NCBI GenBank assembly: GCA_020633205.1
Contig: JACKEB010000019.1
Span: 296,950-360,949 of the forward strand
Direction of reading: 5' to 3'
Origin: Polyangiaceae bacterium
GTDB lineage: Bacteria > Myxococcota_A > Polyangia > Polyangiales > Polyangiaceae
DNA length: 64,000 nt
Made by a program: the position numbers and the translations under genes. The notes under the pieces were generated by a model. It did no database searches. It worked only from the letters and a program-made list of their open reading frames with translations, and was not told where the DNA came from. Of this stretch, positions 1 through 9,043 are shown in pieces. The first letter of the stretch is position 1. Each line of letters begins with the position of its first letter.

Positions 1-1944
1 CGCTTGCCTCGCGACTTCAGCCGGCGTCTGGAAAAGCGGTCCGATGTCGACGTCGAAGCCAAGATCGGCGAAGGCCGTCGCGATCACCTTCTGGCCACGA
101 TCGTGACCGTCCTGGCCCATCTTCGCGACCAAGATACGCGGCCGCCGACCCTCTTTGGCTTCGAAGGCGTCGACCAACGCACTGACCTTGCCCATGGCGT
201 CGCTGCTCTGGCTCACTTCGCTCTTGTATACCCCACTGATGGCGCGGATCTCCGCGGTGTGACGACCCCAGGCTTGCTCGAGCGCCAGGCTGATTTCACC
301 CACGCTTGCGCGCGCTCGAGCGGCGTTCAGCGCCAGCTCGAGCAGGTTGCCCTCGCCGCTCTCTGCGGCCTGCGTCAGCGCCTTCAAGCAGCCCTGGAGC
401 TTGCCCTCGTCGCGCCCGGCGCGTAACCGCCCGAGCTTGTTGATCTGCGCAGCGCGCACGGCGCTGTTGTCGACCTTGAGCACTTCGACCTGGTCCTGCG
501 TTTCCGGGCGGTACTTATTTACGCCGACCAGGGTCTGCGTGCCGGCATCCAGCCGTGCTTGAGTCCGTGCGGCGGCTTCCTCGATGCGCATCTTCGGGAT
601 GCCCGCTTCGATGGCCTTGGCCATGCCTCCGCTCTGCTCGACCTCCTGGATGTGCTGCCAGGCACGCTTAGCCAAATCGTAGGTGAGGCGCTCCACGTAG
701 TAGCTGCCGCCCCAGGGGTCGATCACCTTGGTGGTGCCCGATTCCTGCTGCAGGAAGAGCTGAGTGTTACGCGCGATGCGTGCGCTGAAGTCCGTCGGCA
801 ACGCGAGCGCCTCGTCGAGCGCGTTGGTGTGCAAGCTCTGAGTGTGCCCCTGAGTCGCGGCCATCGCTTCGAGGCAGGTGCGCGTGACGTTGTTGAACAC
901 GTCCTGCGCCGACAAGCTCCAGCCAGAGGTCTGGCTATGGGTACGCAGGCTAAGGCTCTTGTCGCTCTTCGGCGCAAACTGCTTCACCAGCTTCGCCCAC
1001 AAGAGGCGCGCCGCGCGCAGCTTCGCCACCTCCATGAAGAAGTTCATGCCGATTGCCCAGAAGAAGGACAAGCGCGGCGCGAACGCGTCCACCTTCAGCC
1101 CTGCTTCGATGCCGGCACGGATGTATTCGACACCGTCGGCGAGGGTGTAGGCCAGCTCGAGATCCGCCGTCGCCCCGGCCTCCTGCATGTGATAGCCGGA
1201 GATGCTGATGCTATTGAACTTCGGCATCCGCGAGGAAGTAAACGCGAAGATGTCGCTGATGATGCGCATCGACGGCTTCGGCGGGTAGATGTAGGTGTTG
1301 CGGACCATGAACTCCTTCAGAATGTCGTTCTGAATGGTCCCGCTGAGCTTCTCCGGGCTCACTCCCTGCTCTTCAGCCGCGAGGATGTAGAGCGCCATGA
1401 TCGGCAGCACGGCGCCGTTCATCGTCATCGACACGCTCATTTGATCGAGGGGGATGCCACCAAACAGCACCTCCATGTCGAGGATCGAGTCGATCGCCAC
1501 GCCGGCCATACCGACGTCGCCCGCAACCCGGGGATGATCCGAGTCGTACCCACGATGGGTCGCGAGGTCGAACGCCACGCTGAGGCCCTTCTGGCCCGCT
1601 GCGAGGTTGCGTCGATAGAAGGCGTTGGAGTCCTCTGCCGTGGAGAAGCCCGCGTACTGGCGCACGGTCCATGGGCGGTTCACGTACATCGTCGGGTACG
1701 GCCCGCGCAGGAACGGAGGCGCACCGGGCCAGGTGTCCAGGAAGTCGAGCCCCGCTAGATCGGCCGCGGTGTAGAGCGGCTTGACGTCGATGCCCTCGGG
1801 CGTGTGCCAATCGAGAGTGGAAGTCCCTGCTCCGCCAAGCGCACGCTTCGCCGCCTCCGACCAAGCCGTAAAGGCTGAACCTTGATTCCCCGCGGCAGAG
1901 CCTTCAGGGTTGAGCGGCAGCTGAGAGAAATCAGGGAGCTTCAC
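1..1944 (-). CDS. mutB: Methylmalonyl-CoA mutase large (catalytic) subunit, 3' end outside window
   Basis: Adenosylcobalamin-dependent isomerase that interconverts (R)-methylmalonyl-CoA and succinyl-CoA, the last step of propionyl-CoA assimilation. 648 codons are visible with no stop. The N-terminal half has the substrate-barrel sequence around PTMYVNRPWTVRQYAGFSTA, and the C-terminal half enters the B12-binding domain with GQDGHDRG, the DxHxxG motif carrying the lower-ligand histidine (about positions 99-120). The GTG start at 1944 overlaps the stop of the small-subunit gene (GTGA) and follows GGAGG at a good distance, so the two are translationally coupled. Only the end of the cobalamin domain is missing. 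Identification is very secure; the symbol follows actinobacterial naming. Confidence 0.97.
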   Translation of the reverse strand, partial: MKLPDFSQLPLNPEGSAAGNQGSAFTAWSEAAKRALGGAGTSTLDWHTPEGIDVKPLYTAADLAGLDFLDTWPGAPPFLRGPYPTMYVNRPWTVRQYAGFSTAEDSNAFYRRNLAAGQKGLSVAFDLATHRGYDSDHPRVAGDVGMAGVAIDSILDMEVLFGGIPLDQMSVSMTMNGAVLPIMALYILAAEEQGVSPEKLSGTIQNDILKEFMVRNTYIYPPKPSMRIISDIFAFTSSRMPKFNSISISGYHMQEAGATADLELAYTLADGVEYIRAGIEAGLKVDAFAPRLSFFWAIGMNFFMEVAKLRAARLLWAKLVKQFAPKSDKSLSLRTHSQTSGWSLSAQDVFNNVTRTCLEAMAATQGHTQSLHTNALDEALALPTDFSARIARNTQLFLQQESGTTKVIDPWGGSYYVERLTYDLAKRAWQHIQEVEQSGGMAKAIEAGIPKMRIEEAAARTQARLDAGTQTLVGVNKYRPETQDQVEVLKVDNSAVRAAQINKLGRLRAGRDEGKLQGCLKALTQAAESGEGNLLELALNAARARASVGEISLALEQAWGRHTAEIRAISGVYKSEVSQSSDAMGKVSALVDAFEAKEGRRPRILVAKMGQDGHDRGQKVIATAFADLGFDVDIGPLFQTPAEVARQA

Positions 1945-4052
1945 GACTTGCCTCCAATCAGCGCGTACGCCGCGTTGAGCTTTTCCAGTACGTCTGCGCC
2001 AACGAAGATGAAGTCGTCGACCTGAGCGCCGTCCACACCTTGGGTGTAGTCGCGTTTCTGCGCCTTGGGGTGGCCCGCTAGATACACCCACTTACAGCCG
2101 GCGCCGTGGAGCGCCTTGGCGAAGCTCTCGGCGTGCTGTTCGTAGAGCGCGTCGCTCGAACACAGCACCGCGATGCTCGCCTGGCTCTGCTTGAAGGCGC
2201 CTGCGCAGGCGTCCGCGTCTAGCAGTTGAGCCTCGGTTTGCTTGTCCGCGCTGAGCAGCGCTTCGATACCGCCCGCCTCGAAGAAGTTCTTGCTGAAGCT
2301 CGCGCGCGCCGTGTGCTCTGCGATGGGGCCGATGCACGCAAGGAACACGCGCGGTCGGGCACCGCTGGCCTTCAGGGCCGCGTCGCTCTTGTCACGTAGC
2401 TCTTCGAATGTTGAAGCGAAGCGATGCCGGGGGAGCTGGGGGAGCTTCGTCAGTTGAGTGCTCAGCGCGCTCGCCAGTTGCCCCAGGGTGGCCCCTTGCG
2501 TCGCTGCATCGAGCCAGCCCCTCACCCCCAAATTCGTGGGGACTTGAAGATCCTTGCGCTCTAGGCGGGCGATGGCGGCTTGGTTGAGCGCTGCCCAGTC
2601 GAGCTCTCGCACCTTCACGGGCTTCTCGGCGAGGTTCGGGAACTCGCTCACGCCGGTGATGGCGTCTTTGCGCTTGCCAATGTTGGCGTCCCGCGCTGCG
2701 CGAGTGCCAGCGAGGCGCTCTGCCAAGCTACCGCTCTTGGCAAAGGAGAGCAGCCCACCCGCCGCTTCGATCTCCTGAAAGAGTTTCCATGCGGCATTTG
2801 CTAGCTCGTCCGTGAGATGCTCCATGGCGAACGAACCGCCCGCGGGGTCGAGCACCTGCGCCAGGTGTGCCTCCTCGAGTAAGACCAGCTGCGTGTTGCG
2901 GGCCACGCGCCGCGCAAACTCGTCAGGGAGGCCCAGGGCGGCGGTGTAGGGCAGCAGGGTGACGCTGGATGCACCAGCAACGGCTGCGCTGAAGCCTGCC
3001 ATGGTGGCGCGTAGCAAGTTGACCCAAGGATCGCGCTGGGTGACGCATGCGTAAGCCATGCGCGCGCCGAGTTGGATCCCCGGGGTAACATCGCTGCTCC
3101 CCGCCGCTTCGGCGAACGCCTCACTCACCCGCGCCCAGAGGCGCCGCATGGCGCGCAGCTTGGCAATGTCTTCCAGCTGACGAGGCCCCACGGAGAGCTC
3201 GAACCGCAGCTGGCCCAAGGCGGCGGGGAGCGGCAGGCCGGCGCCGAGGAGCGCCTTCACGTAGGTCACGCCGCTGGCGAGCGCACAGGCAAGCTCTTGA
3301 GCCTCGCTCGCGCCAGCCTCCACGAAGGGGCGAGTCGACGCCGTGAGCGCGATAACCTTCGGGTAGTGCTCGGCGCAGTGCTTTGCCAAGCTGGCTGCTT
3401 GCTCCAGGGCCTCCTCCGGCGAGGTCGCAAGCCAGCCTTCGCTGAGCAACGCAGCCAGTGGATCCGCACCCAGCTCGCCGCGGACCTCCGCGGGGTTACA
3501 TCCCCGCTGCTCGATCAGCGCCAGATAAAGACTTGCGGCGCTGGCGAAGCTTGGCCCCGCGTCGAGTGCCACGGTGCAGAGCTCCAGTTGCACACCATCC
3601 AGGGCGCGCTCCAGATCCGCGAGGCAAGAGATGCTCACCCCTTCGATACCGACGTCCGCGCCGTGCACATCGGGGTCGAGCCCGGCGCGTCCCGCGCGAT
3701 CCCAACATAGCTCCAAAGACGTCGCTCCGCGCTCGAGCTCGTCCAAGGCGACGCGATTCAGCTCCGCCAGGTCGCCTTCCATCAGACACTGGCGGATGTC
3801 CCAGCCACCGGTTGTGTTGCCGAGCGGGGTCGCCCCTCGCACGAAGGGGGGCGCACCGGGGACGCCGCGGCTCGCCTCGTCTACGGGTGCGTTGGCTCTC
3901 GCGTAGATCGGCGCCAGCAGGATGCCGTCGTAGGTCCGGCTCTGCAGTCGGTCGAGCGCTTGCCCTTTCAGGCTCGCCTCAGCCAACGCCCGCCACTCAC
4001 TCTCGGTCAGCGCGGGGAACTCGCTGGCCAGGGAAAGCTCGGTGTCACTCAT
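1941..4052 (-). CDS. mutA: Methylmalonyl-CoA mutase small subunit
   Basis: 703-residue non-catalytic partner of the mutase heterodimer, similar in layout to the large subunit (TIM barrel followed by a degenerate B12-like domain). Barrel motifs such as VARNTQLVLLEEAHLAQVLDPAGGS parallel the large subunit. The C-terminal Rossmann-like part (about 570-700) has no DxHxxG, as expected for a subunit that does not bind cobalamin. The ATG at 4052 overlaps the thioesterase stop by 8 bp (ATGAGTGA) and the stop overlaps mutB by 4 bp. The three genes therefore form one tightly coupled operon transcribed away from the PrpR-like regulator. Confidence 0.95.
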   Translation of the reverse strand: MSDTELSLASEFPALTESEWRALAEASLKGQALDRLQSRTYDGILLAPIYARANAPVDEASRGVPGAPPFVRGATPLGNTTGGWDIRQCLMEGDLAELNRVALDELERGATSLELCWDRAGRAGLDPDVHGADVGIEGVSISCLADLERALDGVQLELCTVALDAGPSFASAASLYLALIEQRGCNPAEVRGELGADPLAALLSEGWLATSPEEALEQAASLAKHCAEHYPKVIALTASTRPFVEAGASEAQELACALASGVTYVKALLGAGLPLPAALGQLRFELSVGPRQLEDIAKLRAMRRLWARVSEAFAEAAGSSDVTPGIQLGARMAYACVTQRDPWVNLLRATMAGFSAAVAGASSVTLLPYTAALGLPDEFARRVARNTQLVLLEEAHLAQVLDPAGGSFAMEHLTDELANAAWKLFQEIEAAGGLLSFAKSGSLAERLAGTRAARDANIGKRKDAITGVSEFPNLAEKPVKVRELDWAALNQAAIARLERKDLQVPTNLGVRGWLDAATQGATLGQLASALSTQLTKLPQLPRHRFASTFEELRDKSDAALKASGARPRVFLACIGPIAEHTARASFSKNFFEAGGIEALLSADKQTEAQLLDADACAGAFKQSQASIAVLCSSDALYEQHAESFAKALHGAGCKWVYLAGHPKAQKRDYTQGVDGAQVDDFIFVGADVLEKLNAAYALIGGKS

Positions 4053-4527
4053 GGTCGTCTCTCACTCGATTCTGGGCGCGCGTTCCAGGTGCCGCGTGCG
4101 GGGCGCTGCATACCACCTCTGGCTCTCGATCGCCACGCTCAGCGCCTGAGGCGCCGTCCTCCGCTTTAATTCCGCGCGGTAGTAGCGGGGTCGGTTTGCC
4201 CGCTTCATCCAAGGCGACCAGTACGAAGCGCCCCCGAGTAGCCAGCCAGCGCTCGCCAGACAGCAAATTCTCGGCGATCAGCTGCACGTCGACTGACACG
4301 GAGGTGCGCCCAGTAGCGATCACTTCGGCGGTCGCCTCCACCAGATGTCCAACGCGCACCGGCGCTCGAAAGTCGCAGCCGTCGCTGCGGGCCGTGACCA
4401 CCCGACGCCTCGAGTAGCGCGAAGCAGCGACGAAAGCCGCCTTGTCCATCAGCGCCAACGCCTCACCACCAAACAGGCAGCCCTCGTGGTTGGCCTGCTC
4501 CGGGAACACGATGTTTGCCAGGGTCAC
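4045..4527 (-). CDS. Acyl-CoA thioesterase, hotdog fold (YciA/acyl-CoA hydrolase family)
   Basis: Predicted to hydrolyse acyl-CoA thioesters. The sequence has the family hallmark NHEGCLFGGEALALMD, in which the acidic residue acts in hydrolysis, followed by the expected strands (RVGHLVEATAEVIATGRTS). The open frame extends to 4650, but that would run through the operator region. I chose the GTG at 4527, preceded by GAAGG, which gives about 160 residues; a GTG at 4551 is the main alternative. It leads the mutA-mutB operon, so it may relieve CoA sequestration when propionyl- or methylmalonyl-CoA accumulates (inference). The C-terminal 40 residues are polar and probably disordered. Confidence 0.85.
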   Translation of the reverse strand: MTLANIVFPEQANHEGCLFGGEALALMDKAAFVAASRYSRRRVVTARSDGCDFRAPVRVGHLVEATAEVIATGRTSVSVDVQLIAENLLSGERWLATRGRFVLVALDEAGKPTPLLPRGIKAEDGASGAERGDREPEVVCSAPHAAPGTRAQNRVRDDHE

Positions 4528-4604
4528 GCTGGCGCCTTCGACGACGGGCACTGTAAAGAATTCGCACCGGATGGTTCGAAGGAAAAGCGCTGAAAGCGCC
4601 AAAC

Positions 4605-4634
4605 TTTGCGATGCATGGTTTGCAAATTTGCGAA
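4605..4634. promoter_or_regulatory. Tandem TTTGCAAA-type operator between thioesterase-mutAB and the PrpR-like regulator
   Basis: Three TTTGC-type elements lie in the divergent promoter region: TTTGCGAT (4605-4612), TTTGCAAA (4619-4626) and, directly abutting, TTTGCGAA (4627-4634). The PrpR/RamB family is known to bind TTTGCAAA-like sequences, and the neighbouring regulator belongs to that family. The elements end 15 bp before the regulator's start codon, suggesting autoregulation and joint control of both transcripts. Confidence 0.7.
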
Positions 4635-4649
4635 GCTTGCTAATCTCCA

Positions 4650-6104
4650 ATGATGTCGAAGCTCTTCGTTGGCCCTCGCTTGCGCCGCCTCCGCGAAGAG
4701 CGCGGGCTGACCCAAGCCGCCATGGCCGCGAAGCTGGGGATCAGCCCGAGCTACCTGAACCAACTCGAGCACAACCAGCGTCCCCTGAGCGTCAGCGTGC
4801 TGCTGTCACTCAGCGGAACCTTCGGTATCGATCCTCAGGATTTTTCGGGGGAGGAAGAGGCGCGAATGGTCGCGGAGCTCAGGGACGCGCTCGCGAACCT
4901 GCCCCCCGCTGCGCAACCGAGCGACTCCGAGCTGCGCGCCTTGGCCGGTGATCATCCCGGCATCGCCCGCGCCTTCGTCGCGCTCTCTTTCCGTTACCGC
5001 GAGGCAATACAGCGCGCCGACATCCTGATCAGCCGCGTGCAGAATCGCGACCAGGTGCCACCACCCGAGCTGACGACCCCCTACGAGGCGGTGCGCGACT
5101 TCTTCTACGCCAAGCAGAACTACATCGCCGAGCTCGAGACCGCCGCCGAGGACCTCGCCGGCGAGGAAGAGCTCCGACCAGGAGATGTGCTGGACGCGCT
5201 GGTCGCGCGGCTGCGCAAGCGCCATGGCGCGAAAGTAGTGATCCAGCGCGAGCGCGGTCCGAGAGCGGCGCGGATTCGTCACTTCGATCGCAGCACCGGG
5301 ACGCTCGCGCTCCCAGCGCACCTCACGACGGGTCAGCAAGCGTTTCAGGTCGCAACTCAGCTGGCCTTTCTGGAGCTCAGTACGTTGCTCGATACCTTGG
5401 CTGCGTCGCCCGGCCTCGAGGATCCCGGCACCCAGGGCCTTGCGCGCATCGGCCTCGCCCACTACTTCGCGGGCGCGCTGTTGTGTCCGTACGATCGCTT
5501 CTTGGAGTCCGCCGAAGAGCTGGCCTACGACATCGAGCGCCTAGGCGAGGCCTTTGATGTCAGCTTCGAGACGACTTGCCACCGCCTGAGCACGCTTCAG
5601 CGACGCGACCGACGAGGTGTTCCGTTCTTTTTCGTGCGCGTGGATCGCGCCGGAAACATTTCCAAGCGGCAATCCGCAACGGACTTCCACTTCTCTCGCA
5701 GCGGAGGCACGTGTCCGCTGTGGGCCGTGTACGAAGCCTTCGCTCAGCCGACACGCACGCTGACGCAGCTCGCGCAGATGCCCGACGGCCGCGTCTACCT
5801 CTGGATCGCACGCCGAGTGGGCCACGCACAGGTCGGCTTCGGTGCACCGACCAAGGAGTTCGCCGTTGCCGTGGGGTGTGACGTGCAGCACGCGCACCGC
5901 CTGGTGTACTCCCGTGGGCTCGATCTGAACGACCTTGGGACCGCGACGCCGATCGGTGTCGGCTGCAAGGTGTGCGAGCGAACCGAGTGCGCCCAGCGAG
6001 CCTTTCCTCTGCTCGGCCGCCCCCTGGCCATCGACGCGGACAGCCAGCCGTTCGCTCCCTATCCGTTCAGGGCCGCTGATCGGCGCACCCCAACATCTCG
6101 TTGA
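4650..6104 (+). CDS. PrpR/RamB-type (ScfR family) transcriptional regulator
   Basis: 484-residue short-chain fatty-acyl-CoA-type regulator. Residues about 6-60 form an XRE helix-turn-helix (LRRLREERGLTQAAMAAKLG then SPSYLNQLEHNQRPLS). The middle (about 170-300) is the IrrE/ImmA-like region, and the C-terminal domain carries a Cys cluster (GCKVCERTEC) as in PrpR and RamB, where an Fe-S cluster has been reported for the mycobacterial protein. Family members sense propionyl-, acetyl- or isobutyryl-CoA and control the methylcitrate, glyoxylate or methylmalonyl pathways. Divergence from the mutase operon points to propionyl-CoA as the signal (inference). Start is ATG-ATG at 4650; a strong Shine-Dalgarno is not obvious. 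Confidence 0.88.
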   Translation: MMSKLFVGPRLRRLREERGLTQAAMAAKLGISPSYLNQLEHNQRPLSVSVLLSLSGTFGIDPQDFSGEEEARMVAELRDALANLPPAAQPSDSELRALAGDHPGIARAFVALSFRYREAIQRADILISRVQNRDQVPPPELTTPYEAVRDFFYAKQNYIAELETAAEDLAGEEELRPGDVLDALVARLRKRHGAKVVIQRERGPRAARIRHFDRSTGTLALPAHLTTGQQAFQVATQLAFLELSTLLDTLAASPGLEDPGTQGLARIGLAHYFAGALLCPYDRFLESAEELAYDIERLGEAFDVSFETTCHRLSTLQRRDRRGVPFFFVRVDRAGNISKRQSATDFHFSRSGGTCPLWAVYEAFAQPTRTLTQLAQMPDGRVYLWIARRVGHAQVGFGAPTKEFAVAVGCDVQHAHRLVYSRGLDLNDLGTATPIGVGCKVCERTECAQRAFPLLGRPLAIDADSQPFAPYPFRAADRRTPTSR

Positions 6105-6134
6105 CAACGTTGAGCATTCCCCAATATGTTGCGC
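6088..6134 (+). promoter_or_regulatory. Tandem NrdR boxes upstream of nrdAB
   Basis: Two 16-bp elements fit the invariant positions of the NrdR box (C-W-A-N-A-T-N-T-W-G): CCCCAACATCTCGTTG at 6088-6103, with one deviation, and CCCCAATATGTTGCGC at 6119-6134. Their starts are 31 bp apart, about three helical turns, which is the usual arrangement for cooperative NrdR repression of ribonucleotide reductase genes. No nrdR gene lies in the window. Confidence 0.72.
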
Positions 6135-6159
6135 TCATGTTGGTCCTGGGCATTTGCTC

Positions 6160-6395
6160 AGGCTAAGAGGGAATCCGGCGTCGTGTTTCACGGCGGCAAG
6201 CCGGAGCTGCCCCGCAGCGGTAAACGAGAACGAACTCGACCACAGCACTGATCACTGGGTGAACCAGGCGCCGCTCTGAAGAGAGCAGGCGCGCCCTGGC
6301 GAGCCCCACGATTGGGAAGCGGTCGACAGTAGGTCAGAGCCACCCGGCTCTCATCGGCGAAGGCCGAAGCTCGTAAGCCCGAAGACCTGCCAGCA
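6160..6395 (+). ncRNA. Cobalamin riboswitch controlling nrdAB
   Basis: The conserved blocks occur in order: GAGGGAATCCGG (from about 6167), the B12-box region GGAGCTGCCCCGCAGCGGTAA (6203-6223), GCACTG (6245-6250), TTGGGAAGC (6312-6320), GTAGGTCAGA, and AGCCCGAAGACCTGCC (6376-6391). Just after it a hairpin, CCGACAC/GTGTCGG (6397-6421), and further stems may form the expression platform. Bound adenosylcobalamin would be expected to switch off the class I reductase when a B12-dependent class II enzyme can work, as known in Streptomyces. The leader is about 480 nt. Confidence 0.93.
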
Positions 6396-6613
6396 TCCGA
6401 CACACAGCAACAGCGTGTCGGTTCCCGGCGCCCCGAGGGAGGGCGAGTCGGAGACTCAAGGGTCACTCGCTTGTAAGCGGGTGAGGTCCGGTGGCTGCGG
6501 TTTGTGCAGCGAACACCACGCTTCGTTGACCCGATGACGAACCACTCGCAGTTCCTCGGCAGCGCTCACCAAACGAAGCAGCGGGCAGGCCCCGCTCTTT
6601 GGAGGAACAGAGC

Positions 6614-9043
6614 ATGTCAGGCAACGCAGCGTACAGCGACAACACCACGCCCATGCGCGTCACCAAGCGCAACGGCACTTCGGAACCGGTTGACCTCAAC
6701 AAGATCGTGCGCGCGGTCACGCGCTGCTCGAGCGGGCTCCCCGGAGTGGACCCGATGCGCATCGCCACCAAGACCATCAGCGGTTTGTACGACGGGGCGA
6801 CGACAGAAGAGCTGGACCAGCTCTCTATCCGCACGGCAGCGTCATTGATGCTCGAGGAGCCCCAGTACTCCAAGCTCGCGGCGCGCCTGCTAGCTGCCTT
6901 GGTCGACAAGGAGGTGCGCGCCCTCCGCGTACAGTCCTTCTCACAGTCGATCGCGCTTGGAGTCAAGCTGGGTCTGATCGGTGAGCGCGTGGCGGCGTTC
7001 GTGTCTGAAAACGCTCGCAAGCTGGATGACGCGGTGGAAGCCAAACGCGACGAGCTGTTCGAGTTCTTCGGCATGCGGACGCTGTACGATCGCTACCTGT
7101 TGCGTCACCCGACTGAGCGCGACGTACTGGAGAACGCTCAGTACTTCTTCATGCGGATCGCCTGTGCGCTGAGCACGAGCGTGCCTGAGGCCATCGAGCT
7201 GTATGCGTTGTTTTCTCGCCTGGAGTACCTGCCGAGCTCGCCCACCTTGTTCAATGCCGGGACGCGCCACGAGCAGCTCTCGAGCTGCTTTCTCCTCGAT
7301 TCTCCGCAGGATCACCTGACTGATATCTACCGGCGCTACGCCGATGTCGCGCAGCTCTCGAAGTTCTCCGGAGGCATTGGCCTCGCCTACCACCGCGTGC
7401 GCTCTCGTGGCTCCCTCATCGAGAGCACGAACGGTCACTCGAACGGCATCGTACCCTGGCTGAAGACCCTGGACGCGTCCGTTGCCGCGGTGAATCAAGG
7501 CGGCAAACGCAAGGGCGCCTGCTGCGTGTACCTCGAGACCTGGCACGCAGACATCGAAGAGTTCCTGGAGCTCCGAGACAACACCGGCGACGAGGCGCGT
7601 CGCACTCACAACTTGAACCTCGCCAACTGGGTGAGCGATCTCTTCATGCGGCGAGTGGAGCAGGACGAGAGCTGGAGCCTGTTCGACCCGAAGACAGTGC
7701 CCCACTTGCCCGACCTCTACGGCGAAGAGTTCGAGCGGGCCTACGTCGCTGCGGAGCTTGCGGGGCTCGCGATCAAACAGCTGCCAGCGCGCCAGCTCTA
7801 CACCCGCATGCTGCGCACCCTCGCGCAAACCGGCAACGGCTGGATGACCTTCAAGGACAAATGCAATCGCGCGTGTAACCAGACGGCGCTGTCTGGCCGA
7901 GTGGTGCACCTCTCGAATCTGTGCACGGAGATCATCGAGGTCACGAGCGACGATGAGACCGCGGTGTGCAACCTCGGCTCGCTGAACCTCGCGCGTCACC
8001 TGAAAGACACCGACGCCGGCAAGCTCGCCTTCGACTTCGAGAAGCTCGAGCGCAGCATTCGCATTGCCGTGCGGCAGCTGGATCGCGTCATCGACCTCAA
8101 CTACTACCCAATCCCCAAGGCGCGCGTCTCGAACTTGCGCTGGCGCCCCGTGGGACTCGGACTGATGGGTCTCCAAGATGTGTTCTTCGCCCTTGGTCTG
8201 GCGTTCGATAGCGAAGAGGCGCAGGCGCTCTCCCGTCGCATCTCGGAGACCATCTACTTCCAGGCGCTGACCACCTCGAACGCGCTGGCGCGGGAATACG
8301 GCGCGCACCCAACCTTTCGCGAGACCCGCGCCGCAAGCGGCGAGCTCCAGTTCGACGCCTGGGGGCTGAGCGACACGGAGCTCAGCTCGCCGGACGCCTG
8401 GCGCGAATTACGACGCAGCATCCAGGCCCACGGCCTCAGAAACTCACTCCTCGTAGCCATCGCGCCAACGGCCACCATCGCGTCCATCGCCGGTTGTTAT
8501 GAGTGCATCGAGCCCCAGGTATCCAACCTGTTCAAGCGCGAGACCCTGAGCGGCGACTTCCTTCAGGTGAACCGCTACCTCGTGGAAGACTTGAAGCGCA
8601 TCGGCGCATGGACCGACGCGACTCGCGCCGGGCTCAAGCTTTCAGAGGGCTCCATCCAATCCCTGGACGTCCCGAGCGACATCAAGCTGCGTTACCGCAC
8701 GGCATGGGAACTCCCGATGCGCGCCCTGATCGACATGGCTGCGGAGCGCGGCGCGTTCATTGATCAGAGCCAGTCACTCAACCTATTCGTGGAGAGCCCG
8801 AACATCGGTCGTCTGTCTTCGATGTACTTCTACGCTTGGAAGCGCGGCATCAAGACGACCTACTATCTACGCTCCCGCCCAGCGACGCGCATCGCCAAGG
8901 CGACCGTGGATGAAGGCACCGCGGATCCTCGCGGAGAGCGAGGCTGGACCCCAGCACCGCCAGCGGTAGAAGCGCAAGATGCTGAAGCAGGCGCCGTCGC
9001 GTGTTCCCTGGAGAACCCAGAGACCTGCGAGGCCTGCCAATGA
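6614..9043 (+). CDS. nrdA: Class I ribonucleoside-diphosphate reductase, alpha subunit
   Basis: Catalytic subunit that reduces ribonucleoside diphosphates. An N-terminal ATP-cone (about 15-100) provides allosteric activity control. The barrel carries the active-site cysteines (SSCFLLD; NLCTEI, including the Asn and Glu; AVCNLGSLNL) and the radical-transfer tyrosine pair KTTYYLR. The C-terminal tail CSLENPETCEACQ holds the Cys residues that pass reducing equivalents. I chose ATG 6614 (809 residues) because GGAGGA sits 7 nt upstream; the open frame starts 15 nt earlier at a TTG inside the ribosome site. The stop overlaps the nrdB start (ATGA). Regulated by the NrdR boxes and riboswitch upstream. 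Confidence 0.97.
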   Translation: MSGNAAYSDNTTPMRVTKRNGTSEPVDLNKIVRAVTRCSSGLPGVDPMRIATKTISGLYDGATTEELDQLSIRTAASLMLEEPQYSKLAARLLAALVDKEVRALRVQSFSQSIALGVKLGLIGERVAAFVSENARKLDDAVEAKRDELFEFFGMRTLYDRYLLRHPTERDVLENAQYFFMRIACALSTSVPEAIELYALFSRLEYLPSSPTLFNAGTRHEQLSSCFLLDSPQDHLTDIYRRYADVAQLSKFSGGIGLAYHRVRSRGSLIESTNGHSNGIVPWLKTLDASVAAVNQGGKRKGACCVYLETWHADIEEFLELRDNTGDEARRTHNLNLANWVSDLFMRRVEQDESWSLFDPKTVPHLPDLYGEEFERAYVAAELAGLAIKQLPARQLYTRMLRTLAQTGNGWMTFKDKCNRACNQTALSGRVVHLSNLCTEIIEVTSDDETAVCNLGSLNLARHLKDTDAGKLAFDFEKLERSIRIAVRQLDRVIDLNYYPIPKARVSNLRWRPVGLGLMGLQDVFFALGLAFDSEEAQALSRRISETIYFQALTTSNALAREYGAHPTFRETRAASGELQFDAWGLSDTELSSPDAWRELRRSIQAHGLRNSLLVAIAPTATIASIAGCYECIEPQVSNLFKRETLSGDFLQVNRYLVEDLKRIGAWTDATRAGLKLSEGSIQSLDVPSDIKLRYRTAWELPMRALIDMAAERGAFIDQSQSLNLFVESPNIGRLSSMYFYAWKRGIKTTYYLRSRPATRIAKATVDEGTADPRGERGWTPAPPAVEAQDAEAGAVACSLENPETCEACQ

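Noticed and set aside
559..1758. Long plus-strand open frame antisense to mutB
   Set aside because: High-GC shadow frame. The minus-strand frame encodes an unmistakable methylmalonyl-CoA mutase; the plus frame has no domain or signal and is His/Arg-rich, as expected from an antisense frame.
6188..6466. Short frames inside the nrdAB leader
   Set aside because: The region is occupied by a cobalamin riboswitch; the frames have no ribosome sites or protein-like composition.
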